From assembly GCA_036346205.1 (NCBI GenBank), contig JARFJB010001664.1, forward strand, positions 1,093,501 through 1,157,500: DNA of 64,000 nucleotides. The letters run 5' to 3'. Position numbers and translations under genes: made by a program. Source of the DNA: Vesta saturnalis. Taxonomy: Eukaryota; Arthropoda; Insecta; Coleoptera; Lampyridae. The notes beneath the pieces were generated by a model that saw only the letters and a program-made list of their open reading frames with translations, was not told where the DNA came from and ran no database searches. Below, piece after piece: positions 47,001 through 57,700 of this stretch (positions are counted from its first letter, which is position 1; every line of letters starts with the position of its first letter).

Positions 47001-47678
47001 GAGTATAGCTATTAATTCACCTTTAAATGTAAACTTCGTGTAATGCCCAACCGGAATCCCTTTCGGGAAACTCCTCTATTTTTTTTTTGTAATTTGTAAT
47101 AAACGTTATTGTTATACCACTCACGAAAATTGGTAGAAATGTCGATGACATAATTTTTTATGGCAGAAGTCTTCAACTCGATAACATGATTTTGAGGTTG
47201 CATGAAATTGCAGGCTAAAATGACATTGACCTTTAGCATCGCTTGCCTTAGCATTACTTTAACCTTTCGTGCAAAACTATTGTATGCATTTTGTAAAAAA
47301 TATGAGGGTCATTAATGTTTGCTATATTGACTATAATGCTTGTAAGTAACCTACCATTAAAACATGAATCTATAGAGTACCAACCTAATTTATGTGTACG
47401 TTTTTTAGGGACAACTCCACTACCTGTTTTCTCTGAAGCGTTCTTTAACCGTTTCAGTCTCACAAGATAACACTTTAACAATGATAAATTATTTTCAAGT
47501 TTAAGCAAATGTTCACTTGCTTCTAAATATATTTTATTTTGAATTATATCTTGCAATAGCTTAATATTAATGTTAATTTTACGGATGTGCTTTACAAATT
47601 CATTTTGGTTTTTAATAATGGAATAATACGTGTTGTTAAATTAACAATATCACTACTACTTGGTACAACCTCACTCAT
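44068..47678 (-). pseudogene. Protein-primed family B DNA polymerase (pPolB)
   Basis: ATG 47678 starts an N-terminal region (frameshift near 47610) with LLKLENNLSLLKCYL. The stretch to 47012 is broken by two shifts. A 527-codon open part (45358-46941) holds VNYADLESIL (Exo I), a CHISKKPFTDNDIKARDH zinc-like block, HNLSGYDRHFLI (Exo II) and SDLYLKTDVLLLADIFENFR (Exo III). Next come RGIRGGVAQC and motif A YYDVNNLYG (~45225), a motif B region with a ~10-base deletion near 44805, motif C MYTDTDIL (~44535) and a C-terminal LNPYDDKR. Catalytic Asp residues of A and C are present. About six lesions. No N-terminal zinc finger is seen, unlike Polinton-1. Confidence 0.93.
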
Positions 47679-47785
47679 AGTTACCTTCAAAACTGTATCA
47701 AACAATGCAAAATATGAAGCACACACGATCACACAGTCATGGACTTGTAGCAAATATTTTATTTATTATAACTGATATGTAAAAA

Positions 47786-47823
47786 AAATAATTTAAGTAA
47801 CTATAGAAGTACTTTAGGTTTAC
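47786..47823 (+). repeat. 38-bp repeat, inverted partner of 43322-43359
   Basis: Lies upstream of the polymerase start; see the partner entry. Confidence 0.6.
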
Positions 47824-47829
47824 AATTCC

Positions 47830-48950
47830 AAATATTACGAGTGCAATATACTGACTGGTACAGAAATCCTGTTTATCGGTTTATATAGTCATATAAGCCC
47901 CCCATTCAATGTTAAATATCACAAACTTGTTATAACTTGTATTTGACTTTACGCAGCATACAGAAATTCGTCTTATATGCAAATGAAATGTGATACTTTC
48001 AGACGCTTTAGTTCATTGCCTTTAGATTGCGTATTCCCAAGAGCTTCAGTTCAAAAAGGTGCAGATATTGCACTTTCTTTAGTATTATCTTTAGTGGACG
48101 TTTACTGGTAATATCTAATAACCTAACCTTGCTGACATGGCATGGAATACCTTTTCATGTCTAGATTATGATGCATTCCTTAGAGTTTATCGCCTTTATT
48201 TGCACAGCTCAGTTCGTTACACTAACCACTTCCAGTTGTTACCAATTTTGTTAAAGTTAACAGATCTATGTGTATATAATTTGAAAGTTTTAATTGAATA
48301 CTCATTCATTACGTAAAATTAGTAGTAATGGCTTCAGTGAATAAAAGATCGAAATTGTCATTAAAAACAAAAGAAAAACCATGCATTTTGCATAACGTTT
48401 TGGTGCAACTATCAACGACAAACATATAAAGAACCCTAGCACCCTTCGAAGAGACCATCCCCATCATCTCAATAAGAGATATAAGAGGACGAATTTTCAC
48501 GGTACTTTGAAAAGTAAGTCCTAAATGAAACGCTCTCCTGAATTTTTAAATTTTTTCCCTACTTCCCAGTAAAAAAAATATTCTTTAACATTATTGCATT
48601 TTATAAGTGACATTTTATCCATTTAATTTATTAAAAAAATAATAAAACTGACCCACTAAATTGAGATTCTGATTTTAAGCAAAACTACTTTTTCTACTTA
48701 CTAAAACGTACACAATTTTGTACAAGCATTCACGTTGTTAAAATTGATTGATTTTTGTAACAAGCAATTACCAAAATTTTCAATAAAACAACACTTTAAG
48801 CTGCATTATAAAAAAAAGGACAATGCAAGCATTTTGCTTTGAAAAACGCTTGTACACGTTACAAGACAGTGTATATTTAGCGCTTACATTACTCTGATTG
48901 TGCAATTATTAAGCACACTTGCGCTAGTTGCAAGTTCAAAGTTTTTCCAC
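47830..48950. other. Polinton-2 right-hand non-coding region
   Basis: AT-rich, with only short unsupported frames (for example 48309-48500, minus). No homology to the left side of the element is evident. It probably contains the polymerase promoter. Confidence 0.4.
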
Positions 48951-48954
48951 ATTT

Positions 48955-49440
48955 CTTTTTTTGAGAAAATTTGAAAATGCTATCTTTTGCGCTGTTATTT
49001 GTTTAGTCTACATGCAAAAAATTGGAATTTTTGGGTAAAGGACTAAAGTGTTATGATTTATTCTCATGTGAAGGTATCAACCTTTCTTTGCATGCTAACC
49101 ATAACTTGGTGTTAACTTTGAAAAGTTTTTTTTCACATTTTTTTTAGTTTTGAGAAAATCTGGAACTGCTATCCTTTGCGCTGTTATTTGTTCAGTCTAC
49201 ATGCAAAAAATTGGAATTTTTGGGTCAAGGACTAAAGTGTTATGATTTATTCTTATGTGAAAGTATCATCCTTTCTTTTTATGCTAACCACAGCTTGCTG
49301 TTAACATTTAAAAAGTTTTTTTCACATTTTTTTTTAGTTTTGAGAAAATCTGGAAGTGCTATCTTTTGCGATGTTATTTGTTTAGTCTATATACAAAAAT
49401 TCAGAATTTTTTTCTTCTATGCCTACACATACTTTATTTA
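48955..49440 (+). repeat. ~188-bp direct tandem repeat, about 2.5 copies
   Basis: Units start near 48959, 49150 and 49336, each with TTGAGAAAAT, GCTATC, GCGCTGTTATTTG, CTACATGCAAAAAATTGG and GACTAAAGTGTTATGATTTA. The third is partial. The first two copies differ mainly by point changes. Confidence 0.8.
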
Positions 49441-49568
49441 TTTTTTTTCAAATGAATACTGTTGAAGTGCCTTTTCTTTATGCAATATAACATGCAGTAC
49501 TGTAATTACTTATTTACTTTTTAAAGCGTCTTTCATTCAAATTACAATGCACCTTTATTTAATATTTT

Positions 49569-49808
49569 TCATGGCACATTCACTCGAAGTTGCATCATTT
49601 TCTTTTTTAGCTCATACAGCTCTAAATCTATCTTCAATTTTTTTATTTCCTTGATTAACACCTCGAGTCTTTTCTTTCTCTCATCAATACTTAATAATTC
49701 TTTCTTTCTTTCTCTTCTTATCATTCTTACTACTTTCACCATTTCTAGCAATAAAAAGTTCACTGAATCATGCAATCCCGGAGAAGCCTTTTTATTATAA
49801 ACATGCAT
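49569..49808 (-). CDS. Short coiled-coil hypothetical protein
   Basis: 79 codons from ATG 49808, just inside the right terminal repeat. Residues ~25-75 are Lys/Glu/Leu-rich (RRERKKELL ... KRLEVLIKEIKKLKIDLELYELKKKM) with heptad-like Leu/Ile spacing, so a coiled coil is likely. The end of the ORF is intact. It resembles C-terminal coiled coils of insect MADF/trihelix-type DNA-binding proteins, but no DNA-binding domain is present. It might be an element gene or a captured exon. Confidence 0.4.
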   Translation of the reverse strand: MHVYNKKASPGLHDSVNFLLLEMVKVVRMIRRERKKELLSIDERKKRLEVLIKEIKKLKIDLELYELKKKMMQLRVNVP

Positions 49809-49834
49809 CCTTTCAAAACTGCTAACCTACTCAA

Positions 49835-50219
49835 AAACTTTTAGATTTCTGAGAATGATTACTTTGCTACTTCTATTTTTAGCTTTGACCTTGATCAGCT
49901 CTAAAATTTATATTTCGCCAAAAGTTTGACCCTGAAAATTCTATTCTTAGATGTCCTATTATTAGCTTTTCACCTTGACCTTTTTATATTTCTAAGAAAT
50001 GTAATATGACACCACCGTAGGTCAATAATCTTTGACCTTGAAAACTATTTTTAGATTTATGCCATGCAACTTCTATTTTTAGCTTTGACCTTGACTAGCT
50101 CCAAAATTTTAAATTTTCCGCCTAAAGTTTGACCTTGAAAGAGCTCCAAAAGCTTCCGTTTTTCACCACCGGGGGCGAGTGACCTTGAACTGGTCCAGAA
50201 CCGGCCCCATATTACTACT
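49835..50219. repeat. Right terminal inverted repeat of Polinton-2 with TGACCTTGA array
   Basis: Complement of 34610-34995. Exact TGACCTTGA copies occur at 49886, 50033, 50086, 50130 and 50180, with variants TGACCCTGA near 49928 and TCACCTTGA near 49970. Confidence 0.9.
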
Positions 50220-50225
50220 CTGGTG
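50220..50225. repeat. Right 6-bp target-site duplication of Polinton-2 (CTGGTG)
   Basis: Exact match to 34604-34609. Confidence 0.94.
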
Positions 50226-50450
50226 GAAATAATGCCTAGGGTTTATGATCAATGCTTTCTTGAATAATAACTGATTTTGGGCGACCTTTGCGAATTTCGT
50301 TATTCCGTTTCACAGTGGCAAAGGATGGAGCTTCATCGCCAAATGTGGAAGTAAGTTGATCGATGTACTCTTGTCTTGATAATCCACGTCGAAGATCGTA
50401 ATAAATTATCGCACGAAAATTTTCACGTCTTAATTCCATTTGCTGACACG
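50226..50450 (-). pseudogene. Mariner transposase, N-terminal part
   Basis: The minus-strand frame reads MELRRENFRAIIYYDLRRG and then LSRQEYIDQLTSTFGDEAPSFATVKR, the mariner N-terminal helix-turn-helix, continuing RKGRPKSVII and stopping short of the Polinton junction. The C-terminal part is at 33935-34603. A segment normally found between the two halves is missing, so the mariner was already deleted before Polinton-2 inserted, or lost bases later. Confidence 0.85.
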
Positions 50451-50607
50451 CAATCTTCGGGTAACCGTAAACAACACACATAACGCTATTGACAAAAAGT
50501 TTGAAGTATGTTATTGTCAACAATGTCAAACGTTTCTATGGAGACGTAAAATGGCGCCTAACTGCAATCAGTGTTGCCAAGGCTCAAAATATAAATAGGG
50601 GCCCTCG

Positions 50608-51580
50608 CATAATAAATGCATGGGAGGTGTTGATCGTATGGTCGAAAACATCGATAAATAGAGGATATCTAGCTTGTGGTGGGCATTGTTTTCTTTTTGT
50701 GTGGGTGCAAGTGTTTATAATGGGAGGCAAATTATACAACAAGAGAAACGAAAAAATAGAATATTTACATTTCCGTCGAGATATCGGTTCTAAGTTCCTT
50801 TCAAAAGCATGGACAACGCATTACCGGTACGTGACGACCTGTAACTTATAAAGCCTTACCAAATAGAATAAGCGATTCTGTAAGATATGGTAGTAGTAGC
50901 CTTGTTTATTATAAACAAGGGTAGTAGTAACTAAATTGTTTGTGCAGAAAAGCAAAACCAATATGCTCAGTGAAAGAAATACAACTAAAACTTGTATCAA
51001 ACGTAAAATTTGTTCAATCTGCAATTGAACATGAACTTCGGGCCCGGCAGAATGTTTAATCTTGCACAGATTAAACAGGGTATTTGTAACAAAGTTTTAG
51101 TAATAAGAGTAATAAGTTGAGAAATATAATTATTCTAACAATTTTAGTAATAGGTTGAGAAATAATTAGAATTAAGACATAACAGTTAAAAAATATATAA
51201 AACGATTAGTAAGTAGAATAAATATAAAGCAGGTTAATTATTATGCTGATACAAAAGTATGCAAGGTTGAAATCACACACATATTATGTACGTTATAACT
51301 AGTAAGCACAAAAAGACGCTTAAATGAATAAACATGACCTAGTAACTGGGTCAAACAATAAAATACGTAATGTTAAAGTCTGTATATAAAGTGTAAATAA
51401 TACCAAATAAATTAGTCTTTGAATGAATCTAATTTTGTTCAATTACTCAACAGGGTTGTGAGGTCTAGTCTACAATTGATACGAGTGACGGCGTATCCCT
51501 CCCATTAAAACCCCAAATAATCATTCTCTTTAATCAGAGAATTGAACAAATTAGTTTACTCAAATAATGTTTTTTTAATT
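50608..51580. other. AT-rich spacer, no gene seen
   Basis: Contains a short palindrome CTTGTTTATTATAAACAAG at 50904-50922. No coding region is recognised. Confidence 0.45.
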
Positions 51581-51670
51581 TATTAGTTTTGTTATGAACG
51601 AATAAGTTCAAAGGTAAACATGTAATTAAAAATTATTATTAATTTTATTAAATACATAAATAAAAAGTTT

Positions 51671-51743
51671 ACGTCGAGTAGGATTTGAACCTACGACCTG
51701 TACTTTGCTATAGTACCGCGCTAACCAACTGAACTATCTAGAT
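51671..51743 (-). tRNA. tRNA-Ala(AGC)-like sequence in foldback arm, imperfect acceptor
   Basis: A 73-nt fold on the minus strand: perfect T-arm GTAGG-TTCAAAT-CCTAC, perfect anticodon stem GTACT/AGTAC with loop ATAGCAA (anticodon AGC), D-loop AGTTGGTTA. The acceptor stem pairs in only about 5 of 7 positions and the D stem is imperfect. Probably a pseudo-tRNA or tRNA-derived SINE head rather than a working gene. Confidence 0.5.
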
Positions 51744-52011
51744 TCACGCCCCAATCGATGCAAAGTTTGTCTTTATGTATGTAGAACGGATGTAAATTCT
51801 AAATATAATGAGATTACAATCAAATTACTTATATTAAAGGAATGTGAGCCTACAATATCACAAGGATTCACACATTAATTTATTATAAGTTTTGTTATGA
51901 ACGAATAAGTTCAAAAGTAATTATGTAATATAAGTAATTTGATTGTAATATCATTGTATTTAGAATTTACATCAGTTCTACATACATAAAGATAAACTTT
52001 ACATCGATTGC

Positions 52012-52082
52012 TAATCTGATAGCACATTGGTTAGCGCATACTAGCAAAATACAGTCCTAGGTTCAAATCCTACTGATAAACT
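52012..52082 (+). pseudogene. Degenerate tRNA-like copy in the opposite foldback arm
   Basis: Keeps CATTGGTTAGCGC, the AGC anticodon region CTAGCAA and TAGGTTCAAATCCTA, but the anticodon stem is mismatched. Clearly the inverted relative of 51671-51743. Confidence 0.55.
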
Positions 52083-52122
52083 TTTTATTTATGTATTTAA
52101 TAAAATTAATAATAATTTTTAA

Positions 52123-52849
52123 CGTTTCTTTTAAATTTATTTCTAAATAATTCATTTCATGTTTTTTACTAAAATTTGTGGTTAACAAGTTATTTTAAGC
52201 ATAATTGCTTAATATTAATGTTGTTTCAACGCAAAAAGGTAAAGATCCTATTTGTGCCCAAAGATTCATTATTCAAACATGCTATAAACGGTAGAAAATA
52301 TGTATAAACAAAAGAAATAACTAATTTATCGTGAATGTTAAGCTAGGTTAAGAGTTAAAAGTTCACTGGTACAAAAAGAATACTTCCAGCATAAATCGGT
52401 CAAATAAAGCAGTATTCTTTTTCTTGGTTATAACAGCACTAATCTACTAAGGTTATTTGAAGGAGTCGAAATAATTATGACCTAATAACTAGACAGAGGG
52501 CTTTAAGTTTTTACGAAAAAATTAGAAAATTGAACTATTTGATATTAATTTCTGTAACACTACTCTAGTAAAGCATAATCGTTATAAAAGATATCTTTAA
52601 CAAATTACTCTACGTTCGTTTACGAGATTAATTGTGGTGGTACCGTAACATGAGACTGATGAACTCTACAAAAAAAAGTGATTTGTGCGCTAATACTCAT
52701 TTACAAGTTTAAAACGGTACTTTGAATATTCAATATGGTACTAAACATACTATAATTTCAAAATACTCTTAGAAATAGTTCACTAAACTAAAATAACAGA
52801 TTTAGTGTGTATAACTAGGTACATATAAATTCATCACTGTATTCCTTTA
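52123..52849. other. AT-rich spacer, no gene seen
   Basis: Nothing recognised. Confidence 0.45.
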
Positions 52850-53690
52850 CGCGGTGGAGAGATACCGCATTCTGTGTGATATATTTACTTACCATGAACA
52901 ATTTTTATCCATATCATCCTTTTCTTCGCATGTTTCTTTCGCTTCTGCAACATTCATACACAGATTCTGGCTCGTCTCTTCTGTTTTCAACCACCACCTT
53001 CGACATCTCCTACACCTAGTCTTGTACCTTTATACCTCGTTTATTCCTTGAATGTGACCGACCCAAAGAGTATTATTTCTTTTATACAGATCGGCCATCG
53101 TCTTTTCCCCTCATCCTTCATTTTACCGCATACTCTCAGCACTTATTTTACTTTCGTCTTTTTTTTTACTTCAATAGGGTACCGGTGGAATAAACACGCT
53201 ATTGTGTATCATTGGCTTCTCAGTCATGCCCATACTCTTATCTTTAATTATAGTCTAAATACTGTCAATCACTTTTCTTTTTGTATTGGCACGTCGAATA
53301 ATTTCCTGGCCCATTCCACTATCTAAAGTAAACATTCTACCCAAACACACAAGCTCACCAACTTGTTTTGCAATTTTATGATGCTACACTCTTCTTTATA
53401 TTTACGATTATACATTACCATCGCCTTCTTGCCTATATATTTACCTACAGATATGAACTCTAACAAATTTCATCAAGCTTCTTTGGTATTAACTACAGCT
53501 CCCTTGCAGTTTTTTTAATCAATACTATACCACGAGTATACACCAAAACATTTACATCACTAACCATTACACCATCAGTACACGTTTGCCCAACACATTT
53601 ATCAGCCTTGTCTAACTCCTTATCATATCTAATACGTACATCGCAACCGTTACATACTGATCTTACTCTATTTACTAAACATTTACTAAC
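52850..53690 (-). pseudogene. LINE ORF2 fragment, antisense orientation
   Basis: On the minus strand the frame at 53493-53861 ends with CTDGVMVSDVNVLVYTRGIVLI, matching NGVMVGDVNVGILVYADNSLI of the LINE at 29500-31780. It is followed, in other frames, by ELVCLGRMF and a VRKVID-like segment. The catalytic YADD position is YTRG, so the copy is dead. It is the same LINE family, inserted in the opposite direction and truncated. Confidence 0.68.
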
Positions 53691-53889
53691 TGCATATTCT
53701 GTTATACGATCAAGCCGCACTAGGCGTCCTGAAGGCTTCCCAAGGTAAGCAGATTGCAAAGTTAACTGCTTTGAAAATGGACGGGTTCCATATAATACTT
53801 TCAATCCAACAACCACATACACGTAAATTAAATTTTGAAAATCTTCAAGTTTAATTACCATTAAAAATAAGTTTATCCAAGGCTTAATA

Positions 53890-54774
53890 CAATTTTGAGG
53901 GTGACCGTTCCGCCGTGATCGTTTCGCCGCTAGGACTGTTCACCGCGAAGACGATTCTACGCGATAGCGGTTCTCCACACAGTTTGCAGGGGGATGTTTT
54001 CACGCAAATATTTTCATGCTTGTAGACATTTTGTTAAACATTTCGAAATTTCTAATTTCACTTGTATTAAATAATTGATAAGGTTCAGGTTAATGGGAAA
54101 ATTAGAAAATTTTATTGATATAATATTTTAATAGTATTTTGGGTATAATGATAAAACTTATGTTTATATAATTAAACTGTAAATTACAATTTAGTTACAA
54201 TTATTTTAATAAATACGGTACAAAAAGTTTAATACCCCTTATTATCATTTATGAGTCCTTAATATCACATTAAAAAATTGAATGGCTTAAAAGATGTGTA
54301 CGTTAAATAAATTAGTTTAACTGTAGAGATGCGAAAAATAATTTTTGAGGTACGAAATTAAAACATTCCACCAACGAATACGGAAATATTTATTTAGATC
54401 TAACTAATTAGTTCATTCATTAGATAAAGTAAAAAATTATCGAAAATACACGTTATTCGCGATAAACACGTAAAACGCAGACGAAAATTATTCGTATCGT
54501 TCGGGAATACAGAGAAACAGACACTATTGAATATCTTCGCGGAATAGCCCATAATTTTGAAATGGATGATTAAATGTAAGAAAGTAATGTATATAAGTTT
54601 ATATTACTTTATTAATTTAGAATAAAAATAAACAAAAACAATTTATTTGCATTTATATTAGGACTTCTTGGTTCACCGTCACCGCGGAGAACCGTGATCG
54701 CGGCGAATCACTTTCACGGCGGAACAGCCGCGGCGAATCGACCGCGGCGAAACGTATCATTCCCCAATTTTGAA
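53890..54774. mobile_element. Non-autonomous DNA transposon with GC-rich subterminal repeats
   Basis: Flanked by AATTTTGA (or CAATTTTGA) at 53891-53898 and 54766-54773. The left end GGGTGACCGTTCCGCCG and the right end are imperfect inverted repeats, each made of several TTCGCCGCG / TTCTCCGCG-type units (53899-53990 and 54670-54765). The interior is AT-rich with no gene. An 8-9-bp duplication suggests the hAT or MULE superfamily. Confidence 0.68.
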
Positions 54775-57700
54775 ACATACACGTTGTAGTAAACTTATTG
54801 ATCCCACCCTGTATATACATAAAATCGTAGTTTAAAAACGTTGTCTGGGTGTTTAGAAATTACCCTCATAACCCATAACCCCACATAAACTAATATTCAT
54901 AAAAATTATGGAATAAATAAGTGCACCCAATTTGGAAAAATACTTCCGCGTATTAATTTCTAACCACAAAAACATTAACTTGTACCTCAAAAATCGAAAA
55001 ACGTAACATCTTTTATGAATCAAATCAAATACTATTTGAATTTTTATCGTTAAGCTGTATTTAAACATTCATAACCATGAATTAATTGCTGTAATTCAAA
55101 TCTGAAATTTTTGCTTAACCAATAAATCATGATCAGTATTTTGTATTCAGTGACCTAATGAATGCAAATTAATTAAAGTTTGTAATTAATCTGACTCAAA
55201 ATAAACAATTTTCAAATCAATAGTTTAGCCAAAATGTCAAATTTTGATTGTTTTTAAACGATGCAATCCTTTATGCAACTTCATGTAAAGAAAAGAGTGA
55301 AATCTTAAAATCTAATATGGTTTTTTAACTGCAAGAAAGGTCCATCACAATTTAAAGAAAAAGAATTAAAATTATTCTTACAGTTATATATAGCCAGTAT
55401 TTATGCACACTCAGCGCTGATGAGCGGACCTCAACGGTGCTTTATAGTGACCGTCGCACTATACGCCAACTTTAATGTCCTCTTTACTCACACCCGTTTA
55501 CGCGTGAAGAAATTGGGCAGTTTGATTTACTGAATGTCTCTCCCAAATGTGACATGTTTTAAGTACACTTGATTACTAAATTTTTGCTTGTCAATAAACG
55601 GTGCTGTTAATAAATGCACATATGCTCAACTCAGTAAAATTGATGTCAAATACTGCTCATTTTAATTTACAAAGCTTAACACACGTTTATTTAGTTACAT
55701 AAAGAATCACTTCCAGTTCTTTTTAGATCACGAGGGGAGGGGGCTCACCTTTTAACTCAATGATTACTGCTTATTACAATTATGTTTAAGCACTTCATAA
55801 ATTTTTGAAAAAATTTTCGATTCACATTAATCATTTCATTTGTAATCTTTTAATTATGTCATCTCCAAAATAGGGTTTCGCAGTACAGCCAATATATATT
55901 GCGGCATTAATTATTTACAAATAAAAACCAGCATAGATCGTTATGCTGTCACAAAATATTCGCGCGCGATCATCCTCCTAAGTATAAGTCTAAACCCGAT
56001 TGCCTTCGTGCTCGTGTTCTACCTTGTCACGCTTTCTGACATAGTTAGATATCCACCCTGTAAAACGTCATCATATTTGTTCCGCTCAAAACAAAACATC
56101 TTATCCCAGAGCAGTTCCTAATGCGCGCCTTTACCACTCAGTTAAGCGAGAAATGGCCCCAATGCAACAGATACTTCAAAATCGCTGCCGTTTTGTAACT
56201 TTTAAGAAAATCATCATTCCGCATTCATACTCACTCCACATACTGTCCAAATCTAGATTCAATTTTTTATAAAAGTTTCAAATGTGCACAGGCTTGCTTC
56301 CACAAAATTCAGTAAATTCAACCCCATTTGTCCTTGAGCATACATAACATTTTCCATTATACAATATTATGACATTTACACAAGCAAAAATGCTTCCTGT
56401 ACTCCTTAGTACAATATCAACATATAAATTCTCACCCTATCCATTTACTGCAATTTTAAACTCACATTCCTTAGAATAAGGTAGATCAAGACCGCAGTAT
56501 TCATTATCGTCTCAACGGGGGTGCCACTAAAACAATATTTCTCATTCAAATTTAATGCTTTCAACTTATAAATGTGTATGTAACGTTTAAATACTTTTTT
56601 ACATGATACTCAACACTTTACTAGAAATTTCAGTGACGTAGCGTTTACACCAACTTACATTATGTTTACACAAGAAAAACTTATCTTACAAACACACGTT
56701 CGCGTATTATCCAAAATACGTCCTACGCAGAGCACAAGATTGCGTCAAGTGAAAATAATCTTACACCCCGTCACACAAGGAGGTTTCTGTGTTGCGGATA
56801 GCGGATGGGATTAACTAATATAAATAATATATAAAAATATATATAAATCTCTTGATTGGGAAATGAACTTCTCCAAGACATGAAACCTTACCTTAAATCA
56901 AGCGAACCTTTACTTTAATCCATACGAACCTCTTACTTTAGGCATAAGATCTGAGTTCCTATTGCGGTCCCTTGCTGTTGTGTAACTATCCACTGATGCT
57001 ATCTATAGTTACCCCTATGCGAGCTAGAGGTGAGGTATCTATATTACTCTCAACCCAGATTTTATGTTTTGGAAAGAACAAACGAAAGCTAGTACCTTGG
57101 TTGGTGTGTCTTAGCAACTATGTCGCACATGATCCATCAAAGAGTATTTCTGTTAATTGACAATAGAAGGCTAACTTCTAAGAGAAAATAGTGTAGTATA
57201 CTGTAAAACAAGTGTTACAATGAACGTTATTGCCACTCGCGCCACATTACACCAATATTACAATAGGGCATGGTAAGTCGTGCATTACATAACATTTTTT
57301 CTGTTTTGGAGTTTAAACTTAATTTACATTGTATTTTCTTGAATAAATTTAAAATATTAGTAACTTTGATTTCACGGTTGGAAGCGCAGTAAAATCCGTA
57401 TATAAAATGTTTTAAAATATAACCAAAAGTCAGTAGATATTGCCAACAATGTTCTGTTTAATAAATACAGTTTGTGTAAAATACTGACTGGTGATAATAA
57501 CAAATGACATTAATAATTAAGGTTAAGAACGACCTTCTTGTTACATTTGTAAATCATAAAATATTGCAAACAATCAACAAAAAACTGCCAGTGAATAAAA
57601 ATAGTAGTAGTAGATACAGTTAGATCATTGTTAGACTTAAGGCATTCATTTTTGTAGTTCTTAATGTGTACCTAGTCAAACTTGTTCATCAAAAGATAAG

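Larger units (their letters stand above)
34610..50219. mobile_element. Polinton-2 (Maverick/adintovirus-like element), best-preserved copy
   Basis: The inverted termini AGTAGTAATATGGGGCC (left) and its complement (right, ending 50219) are bordered by perfect CTGGTG duplications. Gene order: OB-like (+), gene A (+), PLA2/pX (+), protease (+), minor capsid (+), tiny ORF (+), major capsid (+), ATPase (+), DUF8207-like (+), fibre-like (+), integrase (+), ankyrin-like? (-), polymerase B (-), coiled-coil ORF (-). Most genes keep long open frames with one or two lesions each, so this copy is younger than Polinton-1. Confidence 0.96.
33838..50607 (-). mobile_element. Mariner transposon interrupted by Polinton-2
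   Basis: The left terminus CGAGGGTCACTATTTATATT at 33838 and the right terminus ending at 50607 (complement CGAGGGCCCCTATTTATATT) are inverted repeats, with TA next to the left end. The two halves total about 1.15 kb and contain the two ends of one minus-strand transposase. Polinton-2 with its CTGGTG duplication lies between them, so the mariner is the older insertion. Confidence 0.88.
51627..52122. repeat. Foldback element whose two ~200-bp arms each carry a tRNA-like sequence
   Basis: 51627-51838 and about 51918-52122 are inverted copies (AAAAATTATTATTAATTTTA ... against its complement). In addition the segment GTTTTGTTATGAACGAATA recurs in direct orientation at ~51588 and ~51888. Each arm contains a T-arm and D-arm typical of tRNA (see next entries). 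Confidence 0.72.

Noticed and set aside
47587..47775. Plus-strand frame near the polymerase start
   Set aside because: It is antisense to the polymerase N-terminus, which is supported by Polinton homology.
48309..48500. Small minus-strand frame in the Polinton-2 right region
   Set aside because: No motif, no homologue in the other Polintons and AT-typical composition.
51671..51743. Functional host tRNA-Ala gene
   Set aside because: The acceptor stem pairs poorly and the sequence sits in an inverted repeat with a degenerate twin, favouring a tRNA-derived repeat.
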